Shown: positions 15,701-26,091, numbered from the stretch's first letter. The stretch: DNA of 64,000 nucleotides from Achromobacter sp. ASV32 (GCF_016428805.1 NZ_JAELTJ010000004.1:46337-110336); one strand, 5' to 3'. Notes: generated by a model from the letters alone, not told the origin. Translations and numbers: made by a program.

Positions 15701-16450
15701 TTGTCCTCTGAGTCCGCGTTGTCCGATACCGAAGATCCGCGGGTGGTCCGCCAGGAGCGTATCGCCGCATTCCGTTCCGGCGTGCACGCCATCGTGCCGG
15801 CCCTGATCGCCACCGCGACCTGGGGGCTGGTGACCGGCGTGGCCATGGTCAAGTCCGGACTGACCGAATCCATGGCCCTGGCCATGACGCTGCTGCTGTA
15901 TGCCGGCTCGGCCCAGCTCACCTCCTTGCCCCTGATTGCTACCGGCGCGCCGCTGTGGCTGATCTTCGCCGCGGGCTGCGTGGTGAACCTGCGCTTCCTG
16001 ATCTTCGGCGCCGCGCTGCAACCCTATTTCCGCCATCTATCCTGGCCCAAGCGCCTGGGCCTGGGCTACTTCACCACCGATATGGGCTTCGTGCTGTTCA
16101 TGCCCCGGTTCGGCGACGCCGCCGAGCGTGGCACCCGTGAGCAGCTCTGGTACTTCATCGGCGCCGTCGCCCCCGGCTGGCTCGTCTGGCAGACCTCATC
16201 CATTGTCGGCATCTACCTGGGCACCATGGTGCCGTCCGGCTGGTCGCTGGACTTTGCGGCGGTGCTGGCGCTTCTGGCCATCACGGTGCCGCTGGCCAAT
16301 TCCAAGCCCATGCTGGTGTCGATGCTGGCCGCGGGCGTGGTGGCCTGGACCGGCCAGGTGCTGCCGTTGCGCCTGGGGCTGGCGGCCGCGGTCATTGCCG
16401 GGGTCGTGGCCGGCATGTGGGCGGAACGTTTCTTCAAGGCGCGCCAATGA
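15701..16450 (+). CDS. azlC: AzlC-family branched-chain amino acid exporter, large subunit
   Basis: A 249-residue membrane protein with GLVTGVAMVKSGL and AGSAQLTSLPLI, the conserved segments of AzlC/YgaZ. With AzlD it forms a two-subunit exporter of branched-chain amino acids. No ATG is available in frame; TTG 15701 gives MSSESALS, with TTG 15719 and GTG 15743 as alternatives. A 14-codon ORF (15667-15711) and a hairpin (15597-15627) lie upstream. The stop codon overlaps the azlD start (ATGA). Confidence 0.88.
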   Translation: MSSESALSDTEDPRVVRQERIAAFRSGVHAIVPALIATATWGLVTGVAMVKSGLTESMALAMTLLLYAGSAQLTSLPLIATGAPLWLIFAAGCVVNLRFLIFGAALQPYFRHLSWPKRLGLGYFTTDMGFVLFMPRFGDAAERGTREQLWYFIGAVAPGWLVWQTSSIVGIYLGTMVPSGWSLDFAAVLALLAITVPLANSKPMLVSMLAAGVVAWTGQVLPLRLGLAAAVIAGVVAGMWAERFFKARQ

Positions 16451-16782
16451 TCCTCTGGCCTTCCGAAATCTACGTCTATTCGGCCATCCTGCTGCTGGCG
16501 CTGTGCAGCGTGCTGACCCGCGCCGGCTTCATGCTGTTTGGCGACTACATTCCCTTGCCCGACGGCGTGCGCCGGGCGCTGCGCTACGCGCCGGCCGCCG
16601 CGCTCACCGCCATCGTGGTGCCGGACCTGCTGCCCTGGAAGGCTGGGCTGGGTCCCCTATTCGACTACAAGCTGGTGGCCGGCATCGTGGCCATCCTGGT
16701 ATTCCTGCGCACCCGCAGCGCGGTGCTGGTCATCGTCGTCGGCATGGCGGTCCTGTGGGGCTTGCGCTGGCTGGCCGGCTGA
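16447..16782 (+). CDS. azlD: AzlD-family small subunit of the amino acid exporter
   Basis: A 111-residue protein with three to four hydrophobic helices. LTRAGFMLFGDYIPLPDGVRR is characteristic of AzlD, and PAAALTAIVVPDLL follows in the second helix. Its ATG overlaps the azlC stop by four bases, so the two are translationally coupled. A longer in-frame start at 16417 would lie inside azlC and is unlikely. Confidence 0.88.
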   Translation: MILWPSEIYVYSAILLLALCSVLTRAGFMLFGDYIPLPDGVRRALRYAPAAALTAIVVPDLLPWKAGLGPLFDYKLVAGIVAILVFLRTRSAVLVIVVGMAVLWGLRWLAG

Positions 16783-17163
16783 CGGCCGTGCTTTGCTCGT
16801 CAAGTGTCCGCTGGATGGACACATGGGTTGCGCGGCAGACCTCGCCCGGCCGGGGCCGGGGCCCTTCCAGGGCGCATTCCTGACACGCGCTTGCCCGTGT
16901 GGTAGGCCGGCTGCGCTAAAATCAACTTATCCACAGCAATCCGGGCCTGGTACTGCCCTCATAAGTATCGAAACCAGAATGCGCCGCCTGGCCTGCAAGG
17001 CAGGGTGCAGATTGCCCGTGACGCGCCTTGCGCGCCAGGGTGGTTTGCACGTGGCCGCGTGAGCGTGGCGCGCGTTCCGGTTGTCCCGATGCATATGCAG
17101 TGCAGTGCTCGAAGCACTCTCGTTTTGTTCTTTTTCAATGGTCCCGGTATCTGCCAAACCCTG
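16783..17163 (+). promoter_or_regulatory. long intergenic leader of the RhlE-type helicase with a DnaA-box match
   Basis: About 380 bases without a convincing gene. A TAAAAT at 16916-16921 may be a -10 element. TTATCCACA at 16927-16935 equals the E. coli DnaA box, as a single copy. A small hairpin AGTGCT/AGCACT lies near 17104-17118. Long leaders are common before DEAD-box helicase genes that respond to cold, but nothing here identifies the mechanism. Confidence 0.35.
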
Positions 17164-18645
<1,482 letters not shown>

Positions 18646-18646
18646 T

Positions 18647-18700
18647 CCCCCTACGCCGCGCGCACTGTGTGCGCGAGCTGCGCCTGAGGGGGGCTTTTTT
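18647..18700 (+). terminator. Rho-independent terminator of the helicase gene
   Basis: CCCCCT (18647-18652) pairs with AGGGGG (18687-18692) around an inner GC-rich hairpin, and six T follow at 18695-18700. Confidence 0.75.
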
Positions 18701-18720
18701 GATGCACCGCCCGAAAAGAG

Positions 18721-18746
18721 AAAGCGCCCTTGCAGGGCGCTTTTTA
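18721..18746. terminator. bidirectional terminator between the helicase and thioredoxin genes
   Basis: AGCGCCCT (18723-18730) pairs with AGGGCGCT (18734-18741), flanked by an A-rich run on the left and T5 on the right. It can serve both converging transcripts. Confidence 0.7.
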
Positions 18747-18773
18747 TTTGCCCGCAACTCAGGCGCGGACGGA

Positions 18774-19157
18774 TCAGGCGGCAAGCAGCCTGGGCAAGTC
18801 GGGCAGGGCCGACGTTACCGCCGGGCTGTGTTCGTTCAGGCTTTCCAGCAAGCGTTCCAGATGGCCGATGTGCGGCAACATGGGGCCGTAGAAAACCACG
18901 CGGTCGCCGATCTGGACCAGCAGGGTGGGGAAGTTCTCGACGTCGACTTCGCCCAGCAGCTCGGCATGGTCTTCGATGTCGATCCAGGCGAATACGTGCT
19001 GCCGGAAGGTGCCGGACAGCGTGCGCAGCTTGGGTTTGTATTCTTCGCAGGTGTCGCACCAGGCGGCGCAGAAACAGGCGACGAGCCAGGCCTGGGGCGA
19101 AGCCGCCAGTTGGGCGCGCAGGGCGGAGAGATCGGAGCCGGGTACTAGGAGCGTCAT
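18774..19157 (-). CDS. thioredoxin-fold protein with WCDTC active site
   Basis: A 127-residue single-domain protein. AAWCDTCEEYKP (about residues 31-42) is the redox-active CxxC preceded by Trp, and NFPTLLVQIGD holds the cis-proline that faces it. No signal peptide, so it probably acts in the cytoplasm as a thiol-disulfide reductase. It differs from standard TrxA in the CDTC dipeptide and low similarity elsewhere. It is divergent from the EI24-like gene. Confidence 0.82.
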   Translation of the reverse strand: MTLLVPGSDLSALRAQLAASPQAWLVACFCAAWCDTCEEYKPKLRTLSGTFRQHVFAWIDIEDHAELLGEVDVENFPTLLVQIGDRVVFYGPMLPHIGHLERLLESLNEHSPAVTSALPDLPRLLAA

Positions 19158-19220
19158 ACGAGCGAAGGCAGGCGTGTTTGACTATCATACCTGGGATGTC
19201 CACCTTTCATTTCCGACGCC

Positions 19221-20024
19221 ATGACTGCCTTGCGCACTGATTCCCAAACCGCTGGGGCCGGCCGTTTCTCCGGCCCCGCGGGCAGCGTCGCGCAGGCTTT
19301 CAAGCGCGCGCTGGTATCCCAATGCCATCCGACGATGCTGTTCGCGGTGCTGCTGCCTTTCCTGATCGCGCTGGTCGGCGCGTTCCTGTTGCTCTGGTTG
19401 TTCTGGACGCCCCTGACCGACTGGCTGCGCGTCGAAGCCTCGCACTGGGACTTCGTCAACCGCACGGACGAATGGCTGGTGGCGATGGGGCTGTTCTCGC
19501 TCAAGATCTACCTGATCCCCGTGATCGCCGCGGCCATCCTGTTGCCGGTGTCCGGCATTCTGGGCCTGGCCATTGCCGCCGTCTTCGTCATGCCGCTGGT
19601 GCTGCGCCACGTGGGCCAGCGCGAATACGCGGGCCTGGCCCATCAGGGCAGGTTTTCCACCGCCGTCAGCGTCTGGAATGCGGTCTGGGTCTCGGTGGCA
19701 TTCGCCGCCGGCTGGCTGCTGACCTTGCCGTTGTGGCTGGTGCCGCCCATGGCCGTGGTGCTGTCGATATTCTGGTGGGCCTTCGCGTTCTCGCGCATGA
19801 TGCGGCTGGACGCCATCGTCGAGCACGCCAGCCCCGCCGAGCGCAAGATCATCCTCAAGCGCAATAACGGCGGCTTCTGGGTCATCGGCCTGATCTGCTC
19901 GCTGCTCAACCTGCTGCCGCCGGCCTGGATCATCCTCCCGGTGTTTTCGGCGCTGGTCTATGCGCATTACGGGCTGGACGCCGTCCAGCGCCTGCGCCAG
20001 GAACGCACCATCGACGTCGCCTGA
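19221..20024 (+). CDS. EI24-domain integral membrane protein
   Basis: A 267-residue protein with about five long hydrophobic segments. AFKRALVSQCHP at the start and the central FVMPLVLRHVGQREYAGL fit the bacterial EI24/CysZ-related family. The C-terminal FWVIGLICSLLNLLPP is also typical. CysZ members help sulfate uptake; this one is more distant and has no sulfur genes nearby, so I assign no substrate. The MoaB/CinA-type gene follows 46 bases downstream. Confidence 0.72.
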   Translation: MTALRTDSQTAGAGRFSGPAGSVAQAFKRALVSQCHPTMLFAVLLPFLIALVGAFLLLWLFWTPLTDWLRVEASHWDFVNRTDEWLVAMGLFSLKIYLIPVIAAAILLPVSGILGLAIAAVFVMPLVLRHVGQREYAGLAHQGRFSTAVSVWNAVWVSVAFAAGWLLTLPLWLVPPMAVVLSIFWWAFAFSRMMRLDAIVEHASPAERKIILKRNNGGFWVIGLICSLLNLLPPAWIILPVFSALVYAHYGLDAVQRLRQERTIDVA

Positions 20025-20070
20025 ATGCGACGGCCTCTCTCATTCAACTCGCCTCAATCTGGAATCGGAC

Positions 20071-20883
20071 ATGGCTGAAGAATCCGTCTCCCGCCGCATC
20101 GGCCTCATCATCGTCGGCGACGAAATCCTGTCGGGTCGCCGACAGGACAAGCATTTCTCCAAAGTCGTCGAACTCCTGGCCGCCCGCGGCATGCAACTGA
20201 GCTGGGCGCAATTCCTGCCCGACGAGCGCGACACCCTGGTGGCTGCCTACCGGCGCAGCTTCGCCACGGGCGATGTGGTGTTCTCCTGCGGCGGCATCGG
20301 CGGCACGCCGGACGACCACACCCGCCAGGCCGCGGCCGCGGCGCTGGACCTGCCGCTTGCCCTGCACCCCGAGGCGGCGCAGGCCATCGCCCTGCGCACC
20401 GCCGAAATGGCGGCCAAGGGGCAGGGCACGGCGGACATGAACGCGCCCGAAAACCAGCAGCGGCTGCAGATGGGCGTGTTTCCCGAAGGCTGCGAGATCG
20501 TCCCCAACCCCTATAACCGCATTCCGGGCTTTTTCATCCGCGACCACACCTTCGTGCCGGGCTTTCCCGTGATGGCGTGGCCCATGCTCGAATGGACGCT
20601 CGACACGCGCTATCGTGCATTGCAGCATGTGCGCCAGTACGCCGAGCATTCCTTCCTGGTTTTCAGCATGCCCGAATCGCGCATCACGCCGGCCATGCAA
20701 AGCGTCGAAAGCCGCTGGCCGGGCGTGCGAGCCTTCAGCCTGCCCAGCGTGGGCGAGGCGGGCGGCACGCCGCACATTGACCTGGGCGTCAAGGGCGAGC
20801 CTGAGGCGGCCGCCGAGGCGTTGGCATTCCTGCGGGCCGAAGTGCTGCGTCTGGGCGGCAAGCTGGCGCCTCCTGCGGCGTGA
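20071..20883 (+). CDS. MoaB/CinA-type molybdopterin-binding domain protein
   Basis: A 270-residue protein beginning RIGLIIVGDEILSGRRQDKH. The GDEILSG motif and SCGGIGGTPDDHT (about residues 70-82) are the substrate-binding signatures of the MoaB/MogA-like domain found in CinA N-termini. The C-terminal nicotinamide amidase domain of full CinA is absent. ATG 20071 follows a short gap; the longer frame from 19960 overlaps the upstream gene. Members of this short group are annotated as competence/damage-inducible A-like; the function is uncertain. Confidence 0.83.
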   Translation: MAEESVSRRIGLIIVGDEILSGRRQDKHFSKVVELLAARGMQLSWAQFLPDERDTLVAAYRRSFATGDVVFSCGGIGGTPDDHTRQAAAAALDLPLALHPEAAQAIALRTAEMAAKGQGTADMNAPENQQRLQMGVFPEGCEIVPNPYNRIPGFFIRDHTFVPGFPVMAWPMLEWTLDTRYRALQHVRQYAEHSFLVFSMPESRITPAMQSVESRWPGVRAFSLPSVGEAGGTPHIDLGVKGEPEAAAEALAFLRAEVLRLGGKLAPPAA

Positions 20884-20948
20884 CGGGGCGGAATGGGGAG
20901 TGTCCCCGTTTTAGCCTTGAAAAAAGCGGTTGCCAAACCCGCTGGTAA

Positions 20949-20966
20949 ATTTCACAATACGGGAAA
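20949..20966 (+). promoter_or_regulatory. imperfect ATTTC-GGGAAA element before the IclR regulator gene
   Basis: ATTTCAC, five bases, then GGGAAA. It resembles the perfect inverted repeat at 23131-23151 before the Bug-receptor gene (ATTTCCC, seven bases, GGGAAAT), and both recall the ATTTCC/GGAAAT halves of the E. coli IclR operator. It may be an autoregulatory site. Confidence 0.35.
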
Positions 20967-21034
20967 GAACTGTTTGCTGCGTTGCCGCAAGACCGGTCTC
21001 TTTCGGTGGCGCCGCGCGAGCCCCTTCCCATCCT

Positions 21035-21898
21035 ATGTCCCGTCTTTCCACCCCCCGCAACCCCCTGGACGCCGAGGCCGATGGCGCCTCGTCCCATCCC
21101 ATCGCCATCCAGGTCATCGAGCGCGCCATGCGCCTGCTCGACGCGCTGGCCGCGCAGCCCGATCCCGTCACGCTCAAGGAATTGTCCGCGACCACCGGCC
21201 TGCATGCGTCCACCGCGCACCGCATCCTGAATGACCTGGTCGTGGGCCGCTACGTCGAGCGGGTGGACAATGGCCTTTATCAGCTGGGCATGCGCCTGCT
21301 GGAGCTGGGGTCGCTGGTCAAGGGGCGGCTCAATGTCCGCGAGGCCGCCATTTCGGCCATGCGCTCGCTGCACAAGCTGACCGGCCAGACCATCAACCTG
21401 TCCGTGCAGCAGGGCGACGAAATCGTCTACATCGACCGCGCCTGGAGCGAACGCTCCGGCATGCAGGTGGTGCGCGCCATCGGCGGCCGCGCGCCCCTGC
21501 ACCTGACGTCCACCGGCAAGCTGTTCCTGTCCACCGGCGACGCGCGCCAGGTGCGCGCCTACGCCCTGCGCACCGGCCTGGCCGGCCATACCCGCAACAG
21601 CCTGACCGACCTGGACCGGCTCGAGCGCGAGCTGGCGCTGGTTCGCCGCCATGGTTATGCGCGCGACAACGAAGAATTGGAACTGGGCGTGCGCTGTATC
21701 GCCGCGGGCATTTTCGACGACACCGGCAAGCTGGTCGCCGGCCTGTCGATCTCGGCGCCCGCCGAGCGCCTGCAAGACGACTGGATCAAGGCCCTGGTCG
21801 ACACGGCCGCCAGCATCTCCGAAGCGCTGGGCTACGAGCCCTCCGTTTCCAGCGGGTTCAACGGCCTGGGCCTGGCGGCGCAGGCCATGCGATCCTGA
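21035..21898 (+). CDS. IclR-family transcriptional regulator
   Basis: A 287-residue regulator. The winged helix-turn-helix covers about residues 23-85 (VIERAMRLLDALA, LKELSATTGLHASTAHRIL). The ligand-binding domain follows, with RAIGGRAPLHLTSTGKLFLS and ELELGVRCIAAGIFD, the standard effector-pocket motifs. ATG 21035 gives a normal IclR length; the TTG at 20930 would add a non-homologous tail. The gene converges on a Bug-type receptor gene that carries a matching palindrome in its upstream region, so that gene is the likely target. Confidence 0.92.
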   Translation: MSRLSTPRNPLDAEADGASSHPIAIQVIERAMRLLDALAAQPDPVTLKELSATTGLHASTAHRILNDLVVGRYVERVDNGLYQLGMRLLELGSLVKGRLNVREAAISAMRSLHKLTGQTINLSVQQGDEIVYIDRAWSERSGMQVVRAIGGRAPLHLTSTGKLFLSTGDARQVRAYALRTGLAGHTRNSLTDLDRLERELALVRRHGYARDNEELELGVRCIAAGIFDDTGKLVAGLSISAPAERLQDDWIKALVDTAASISEALGYEPSVSSGFNGLGLAAQAMRS

Positions 21899-21930
21899 TC
21901 CGCGGCAGCGCGCGCTGCGCCCGGCAAAAG

Positions 21931-21955
21931 AAAAAGCCCCGCAAGGGGCTTTTTT
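21931..21955. terminator. bidirectional terminator between the IclR and Bug genes
   Basis: AAGCCCC (21934-21940), a GCAA tetraloop and GGGGCTT (21945-21951), with A-run before and T-run after. Confidence 0.8.
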
Positions 21956-22026
21956 GATGCCGGCGCGCGCCGGTGGGCGTCTGCCCGGCAAACCCGCCGT
22001 GGCGGGCCTGCCGGCAGTGGCCAGGT

Positions 22027-23004
22027 TTATTGCTGCTCGACGCCGGCCTTCTTGAACAGCTCGGCCCACTGCGGCACTTGCTGCTTGACCTTGGCGTCCA
22101 GCGCTTGGGGATTCGCGTCGGCGGTCAGCACCGTGGCGCCCAACTGCTTCATGCGTTCCTGGAACTTGGGATCCGCCAGACCGGCCTGCAGGCTCTTGAC
22201 CAGCTTGTCCACGACGGGCTTGGGCGTGCCCTTCGGCACCCACATGCCATGCCAGATGCCGACTTCGAAGCCCTTGAAGCCGGACTCGTCCATGGTCGGC
22301 AGCTTGGGCAGGGTGGGCACACGCTGCAGGCTGGTGACGGCATAGGCCTTGACCTTGCCGCCGTCGATCTGCTGCGTGGTGTTGGTGGTCTGGTCGCACA
22401 GCAGGTCCACCTGCTTGCCCAGCAGGTCGTTCATGGCCGGCGCGGTGCCCTTGTACGGGATGGTCAGCAGTTGCACGCCCAGGGCTTCGACCAGCATGGT
22501 GCCGCACAGATGGCTGGCGGCGCCGATGCCCGCGTTGGCCAGCGAGACCTTGTCCTTGTTCTTTTTGACGTACTCGGCCAGCTCCTGGATGGTGTTGGGC
22601 GGGAAGTCCGAACGGGCGATGATGGTCATGGGCACATCGACCACCAGGCCGATGGGTTCGAAGCTCTTGTAGGGGTCGTACCCCGGATTCTTATACAGCG
22701 ACGGCGCGGTCGAGAAGCCGGCGTGCATCAGCAGCACCGAATAGCCGTCCGGCTGGGAGCGAGCCACTTGCGTGGTGCCGATGGTGCCGCCCGCGCCACC
22801 CTTGTTTTCGACCACGACGGTCTGGCCCAGCGAGTGCCGCATGGCTTCAGCCAGCGAACGCGCGACGTTGTCGGTCGGGCCGCCGGCGGCGAAAGGCACC
22901 ACCATATTGATGGGGCGTTCCGGGAATTCCGCGTGGGCGGCGCCGGCCGCGAACATGGCGCTGGCCGCGAGCAGGGCCGAAAGCGTGCGGGGGATGAAGG
23001 TCAT
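22027..23004 (-). CDS. tripartite tricarboxylate transporter receptor (Bug family)
   Basis: A 325-residue periplasmic binding protein. The signal peptide ends at AHAEFPERPI (cleavage about residue 25). MVVPFAAGGPTDNVAR and VVENKGGAGGTIG are the two loops that bind the ligand carboxylate in Bug proteins, and YKGTAPAMNDLLGKQVDL closes the pocket. No TctA/TctB membrane genes are nearby, so it is an orphan receptor, as are most of the numerous Bug proteins in Bordetella relatives. The ligand is unknown. Confidence 0.92.
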   Translation of the reverse strand: MTFIPRTLSALLAASAMFAAGAAHAEFPERPINMVVPFAAGGPTDNVARSLAEAMRHSLGQTVVVENKGGAGGTIGTTQVARSQPDGYSVLLMHAGFSTAPSLYKNPGYDPYKSFEPIGLVVDVPMTIIARSDFPPNTIQELAEYVKKNKDKVSLANAGIGAASHLCGTMLVEALGVQLLTIPYKGTAPAMNDLLGKQVDLLCDQTTNTTQQIDGGKVKAYAVTSLQRVPTLPKLPTMDESGFKGFEVGIWHGMWVPKGTPKPVVDKLVKSLQAGLADPKFQERMKQLGATVLTADANPQALDAKVKQQVPQWAELFKKAGVEQQ

Positions 23005-23130
23005 GAAGTCTCCGATTGCAGGGGTTTTGCTTGCTGCGATGTGTTTTTGATCGCTGACTTATCGTTTGTGTTTGTCTGTCATCAGCGTGCAAGCAGTGTA
23101 GAAAAGAATTGATACGCCGTCATGTCCGGT

Positions 23131-23151
23131 ATTTCCCGAATCATGGGAAAT
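23131..23151. promoter_or_regulatory. 7-bp perfect inverted repeat upstream of the Bug gene (candidate IclR operator)
   Basis: ATTTCCC (23131-23137), seven bases, then GGGAAAT (23145-23151). It lies about 130 bases before the Bug start on the minus strand, in the 386-base region shared with the divergent phasin gene. Confidence 0.45.
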
Positions 23152-23227
23152 CCTTGCGCAGGATCAACCCCCTGCCCAGGCGTGCACTGTTAAAGTGCAA
23201 ATAGTTGTTGCGTTGCACCAATATTGC

Positions 23228-23255
23228 TTGACAAGGTTTTTTTGGCCCGTAGAAT
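23228..23255 (+). promoter_or_regulatory. strong sigma-70 promoter of the phasin gene
   Basis: TTGACA (23228-23233), 16 bases, TAGAAT (23250-23255). Several TGC/GCA words surround it (GTGCAC near 23181, TTGCACC near 23213, GTGCAGTGCA near 23262). PhaR repressors of phasin genes are reported to bind TGC-rich sites, so these may be operators. The leader to ATG 23391 is about 130 bases. Confidence 0.7.
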
Positions 23256-23390
23256 GTGAATTGTGCAGTGCATCAAACGGGCCGGCGGTAGCTTGTAGTA
23301 CCAGTTTCCGCGCACGTTCTTATCGTTTCGTCGCAGACACCATCCTTACCTGCCGGAAAGCCTCCGGCTACCCCTAAAAGGAGCAATTCT

Positions 23391-23969
23391 ATGAGCGCTA
23401 TTCCGCAGCAAGTCCTGGACCGTCAACAAGCCAGCATCAACACGTTCGTGGCCGCCCAGTCGGCTGTGTTCGCCGGTTTCGAAAAGCTGGTCGAGCTGAA
23501 CCTGAAGGTCGTTCGCGCCACCCTGGACGAAGTCGCCCAGAAGTCGCAGCAAGCCGCCTCCGTCAAGGACCCGCAAGAAGCCGCGGCGTTCGCCTCGGGC
23601 CTGTTGCAACCGGGCGCCGAAAAGGCCCTGGCCTACACCAAGCACGTGTATGACATCGTTGCCGGCGTGCAGGGCAATCTGGTCAAGCTGACCGAAGAAC
23701 AAATCGCCGAAGGCCAGCAGCAGCTGACCGACGCTGTCGAGCAGTTTTCCAAGAACGCCCCCACGGGTTCGGAAAGCGCCGTCGCCCTGATCAAGTCGTC
23801 GTTGGCCACCGCCAACAGCGCCTACGATTCGCTGACCAAGGCCGCCAAGCAGGCTGCCGAAGTCGCTGAGTCCAACCTGAATGCCGCCGCCAACGCGACC
23901 TTCAAGGCTGCGACGGATGCCGCCGACGCCGCCACCAAGGTTGCCAGCCGCAGCCGCCGCAGCGCCTAA
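23391..23969 (+). CDS. phaP: phasin (polyhydroxyalkanoate granule-associated protein)
   Basis: A 192-residue, almost entirely helical, Ala/Lys/Glu-rich protein. The N-terminal half (QQVLDRQQASINTFVAAQ, FEKLVELNLKVVRATLDE) matches the phasin family. The tail is alanine-rich and ends in SRSRRSA, a basic end like PhaP/PhaF DNA-associating tails but much shorter. It coats PHA granules and limits their coalescence. AAAGGAG precedes ATG 23391. No PHA synthase is in the window. Confidence 0.92.
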   Translation: MSAIPQQVLDRQQASINTFVAAQSAVFAGFEKLVELNLKVVRATLDEVAQKSQQAASVKDPQEAAAFASGLLQPGAEKALAYTKHVYDIVAGVQGNLVKLTEEQIAEGQQQLTDAVEQFSKNAPTGSESAVALIKSSLATANSAYDSLTKAAKQAAEVAESNLNAAANATFKAATDAADAATKVASRSRRSA

Positions 23970-24042
23970 GTATTTGGCGCGCGCTGCTGCGCAAATCGCA
24001 GTTATGTAGTACTGTTGAGTGACAGAGCAGAGCTGGAATTAG

Positions 24043-24070
24043 GGCCACCCTTCGGGTGGCCTCTTTTTTT
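24043..24070 (+). terminator. Rho-independent terminator of phaP
   Basis: GGCCACCC (24043-24050), TTC, GGGTGGCC (24054-24061) and a T-rich tail to 24070. Confidence 0.85.
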
Positions 24071-24144
24071 GCCTGCGCTGCGCACGCCGGGGGCGCAATG
24101 CCCCGGCGAGACCGGGGCGGCCAGGCCTTGCCTGGCCCGTGACG

Positions 24145-25188
24145 TCACTGGCGGGCGATGGCCCGCACGCATTCGCCCACCAGGGCGGGGCCGCGGTAGA
24201 TCAGGCCCGTGTACAGCTGCACGGCATCGGCGCCCGCCTGCATTTTTTCTTGCGCCTGGCGGCCCGACAGCACGCCGCCCACGCCAATGATCGCCAGGCT
24301 GTCGCCCAGACGTTCCTTCAGGCGGCGGATCACCGCCAGCGACAGTTCATGCACCGGCGCGCCCGACAGGCCGCCGGCTTCCTCGGCGTGCGCCATGCCC
24401 TTGACGGCATCGCGCGACAGCGTGGTGTTGGTGGCGATCACGCCGTCGATGCCATGGCGGGGCAGGGCGTCGGCGATGGCATCGATCTGTTCCGTCGTCA
24501 GGTCGGGGGCGATCTTCACCGCCATCGGCACGCGGCGCTGATGCTGGTCTTCCAGGGCACGGCGCTTGTCCGCCAGTTGGGCCAGCAGCGCCGACAGCTC
24601 GTCGCCGCCTTGCAGCGCGCGCAGATTCTTGGTGTTGGGCGACGAGATGTTCACCGTCACGTAGTCGGCGTGGGGATAGACCCCTGCCAGCCCGATCAGG
24701 TAGTCGTCGGCGGCGCGTTCAATCGGGGTGTCGGCGTTCTTGCCGATGTTCAGCCCCAGGATGCCGCCTTGCTTGCGCCATTGGCTGCGCTGCACATTGG
24801 CCAGAAAAGCATCCAGGCCCTGGTTGTTGAAGCCCAGGCGGTTGATCAGCGCATTGGCGCGCGGCAGCCGGAACATGCGCGGCTTGGGGTTGCCCGGCTG
24901 GGCGCGCGGGGTCACGGTGCCGACTTCCACAAAGCCGAACCCCAGATTGCCCAGCGCATCGATATAGGCGCCGTTTTTGTCCAGTCCCGCGGCCAGGCCG
25001 ATCGGGTTGGCCAATTGCAGGCCCATGAGCGTGCAGGGCGTCTTGGGCTGCGCATGCAGCAGCTTGCGGGTCGCGCCGCAATCGTAGGCCCGCTGCAGTC
25101 CCGACAGGGTGACTTCGTGGGCGGTTTCCGCGTCCATGGCGAACAGCGCCGGGCGGGCCAGGGGGTAGGCGTGGAAAAGGATCGACAT
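24145..25188 (-). CDS. pyrD: dihydroorotate dehydrogenase (quinone), class 2
   Basis: A 347-residue membrane-associated flavoprotein of pyrimidine synthesis. The hydrophobic N-terminus ([16 protein letters not shown]) is the membrane-binding helix pair of class 2 enzymes. [29 protein letters not shown] and VNISSPNT follow, the last with the catalytic Ser of class 2. [15 protein letters not shown] and [10 protein letters not shown] bind FMN phosphate. ATG 25188 gives the family N-terminus. It is downstream of bpt on the same strand. Confidence 0.95.
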   Translation of the reverse strand: MSILFHAYPLARPALFAMDAETAHEVTLSGLQRAYDCGATRKLLHAQPKTPCTLMGLQLANPIGLAAGLDKNGAYIDALGNLGFGFVEVGTVTPRAQPGNPKPRMFRLPRANALINRLGFNNQGLDAFLANVQRSQWRKQGGILGLNIGKNADTPIERAADDYLIGLAGVYPHADYVTVNISSPNTKNLRALQGGDELSALLAQLADKRRALEDQHQRRVPMAVKIAPDLTTEQIDAIADALPRHGIDGVIATNTTLSRDAVKGMAHAEEAGGLSGAPVHELSLAVIRRLKERLGDSLAIIGVGGVLSGRQAQEKMQAGADAVQLYTGLIYRGPALVGECVRAIARQ

Positions 25189-25264
25189 GGAGCGGGATTG
25201 TAAAGCGTCTTTGGCCGGCTCAGCCGCCCGCGGGCGGCTCGTGCACGGCCAAGCGTACCGGGGT

Positions 25265-26020
25265 TCAGGCCGGAGCGCCGGGCAGGGCGCCGGCCGGCGC
25301 GGGGGCATCGCCCCAGGTGCCGTCAATCAGGTATTGGGCCGGATGGAAGCTGGCTTTGTAGGACATCTTGCGGCTGTCCTCGATCCAGTAGCCCAAATAC
25401 AGCCAGGGCAGGTTCAAGGTGCGGCATTGCTCGATCTGCCACAGGATGCTGTACGTGCCCAGGCTGCCTGCGATGTCGGGGTCGTAGAAGGTGTAGACGG
25501 ACGACAGTCCGTCGTCCAGCACATCGATGATGGACACCATCAGCAGCACGCCGCCGGGGTCGCGGAATTCGACCAGCCGGGTGTTGACGCGGCTGGTCAG
25601 GAGGAACTGCGCGTATTGGGTGCGGCTGTCTTCGTCCATGCCGCCGCCGGGGTGGCGGCCTTGCTGGTAGCGGGTGTACAGCCGGTAATGCTCGGGTGAC
25701 CAGGCCAGTTCCGCCACGAATGATTGCAGGCTGCGATGATCGCGCCAGGCGCGGCGCTGGCTGCGGTTGGGGGCGAAGCTTGCGGTATCGACCCGCACCG
25801 GCACACAGGCGTGGCAATTGTCGCAATGCGGGCGGTAGGTGAACAGGCCGCTGCGGCGAAAGCCCTGTTCCACCAGTTGCGAGTACGTACCGGCGTTGAT
25901 CAGGTGGCCGGGCGCGGCCACCTGCGACCGTGCCTGGCGTCCCGGCAGATAGCTGCAAGGGTAGGGAGCGGTCGCGTAAAACTGCAGCGTGGAGAAGGGT
26001 AATTCTTTTAGCTGGCTCAT
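25265..26020 (-). CDS. bpt: aspartate/glutamate leucyltransferase (ATE1-like N-end-rule enzyme)
   Basis: A 251-residue protein with [21 protein letters not shown] at the N-terminus, [13 protein letters not shown] (about residues 66-78), and a GNAT-like C-terminal half containing YTFYDPD and [16 protein letters not shown]. It transfers Leu from leucyl-tRNA to proteins with N-terminal Asp or Glu, marking them for ClpS/ClpAP. It is clustered with aat and a Nudix gene, so both known bacterial leucyl-transfer activities lie within 1.7 kb. Confidence 0.93.
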   Translation of the reverse strand: MSQLKELPFSTLQFYATAPYPCSYLPGRQARSQVAAPGHLINAGTYSQLVEQGFRRSGLFTYRPHCDNCHACVPVRVDTASFAPNRSQRRAWRDHRSLQSFVAELAWSPEHYRLYTRYQQGRHPGGGMDEDSRTQYAQFLLTSRVNTRLVEFRDPGGVLLMVSIIDVLDDGLSSVYTFYDPDIAGSLGTYSILWQIEQCRTLNLPWLYLGYWIEDSRKMSYKASFHPAQYLIDGTWGDAPAPAGALPGAPA

Positions 26021-26091
26021 CTGGGGTCCCGGCGTGCGGCGCCAAGTCCGTGACGGGATGCGTACATATTAACGCTTAACCCCGGGCGGGC

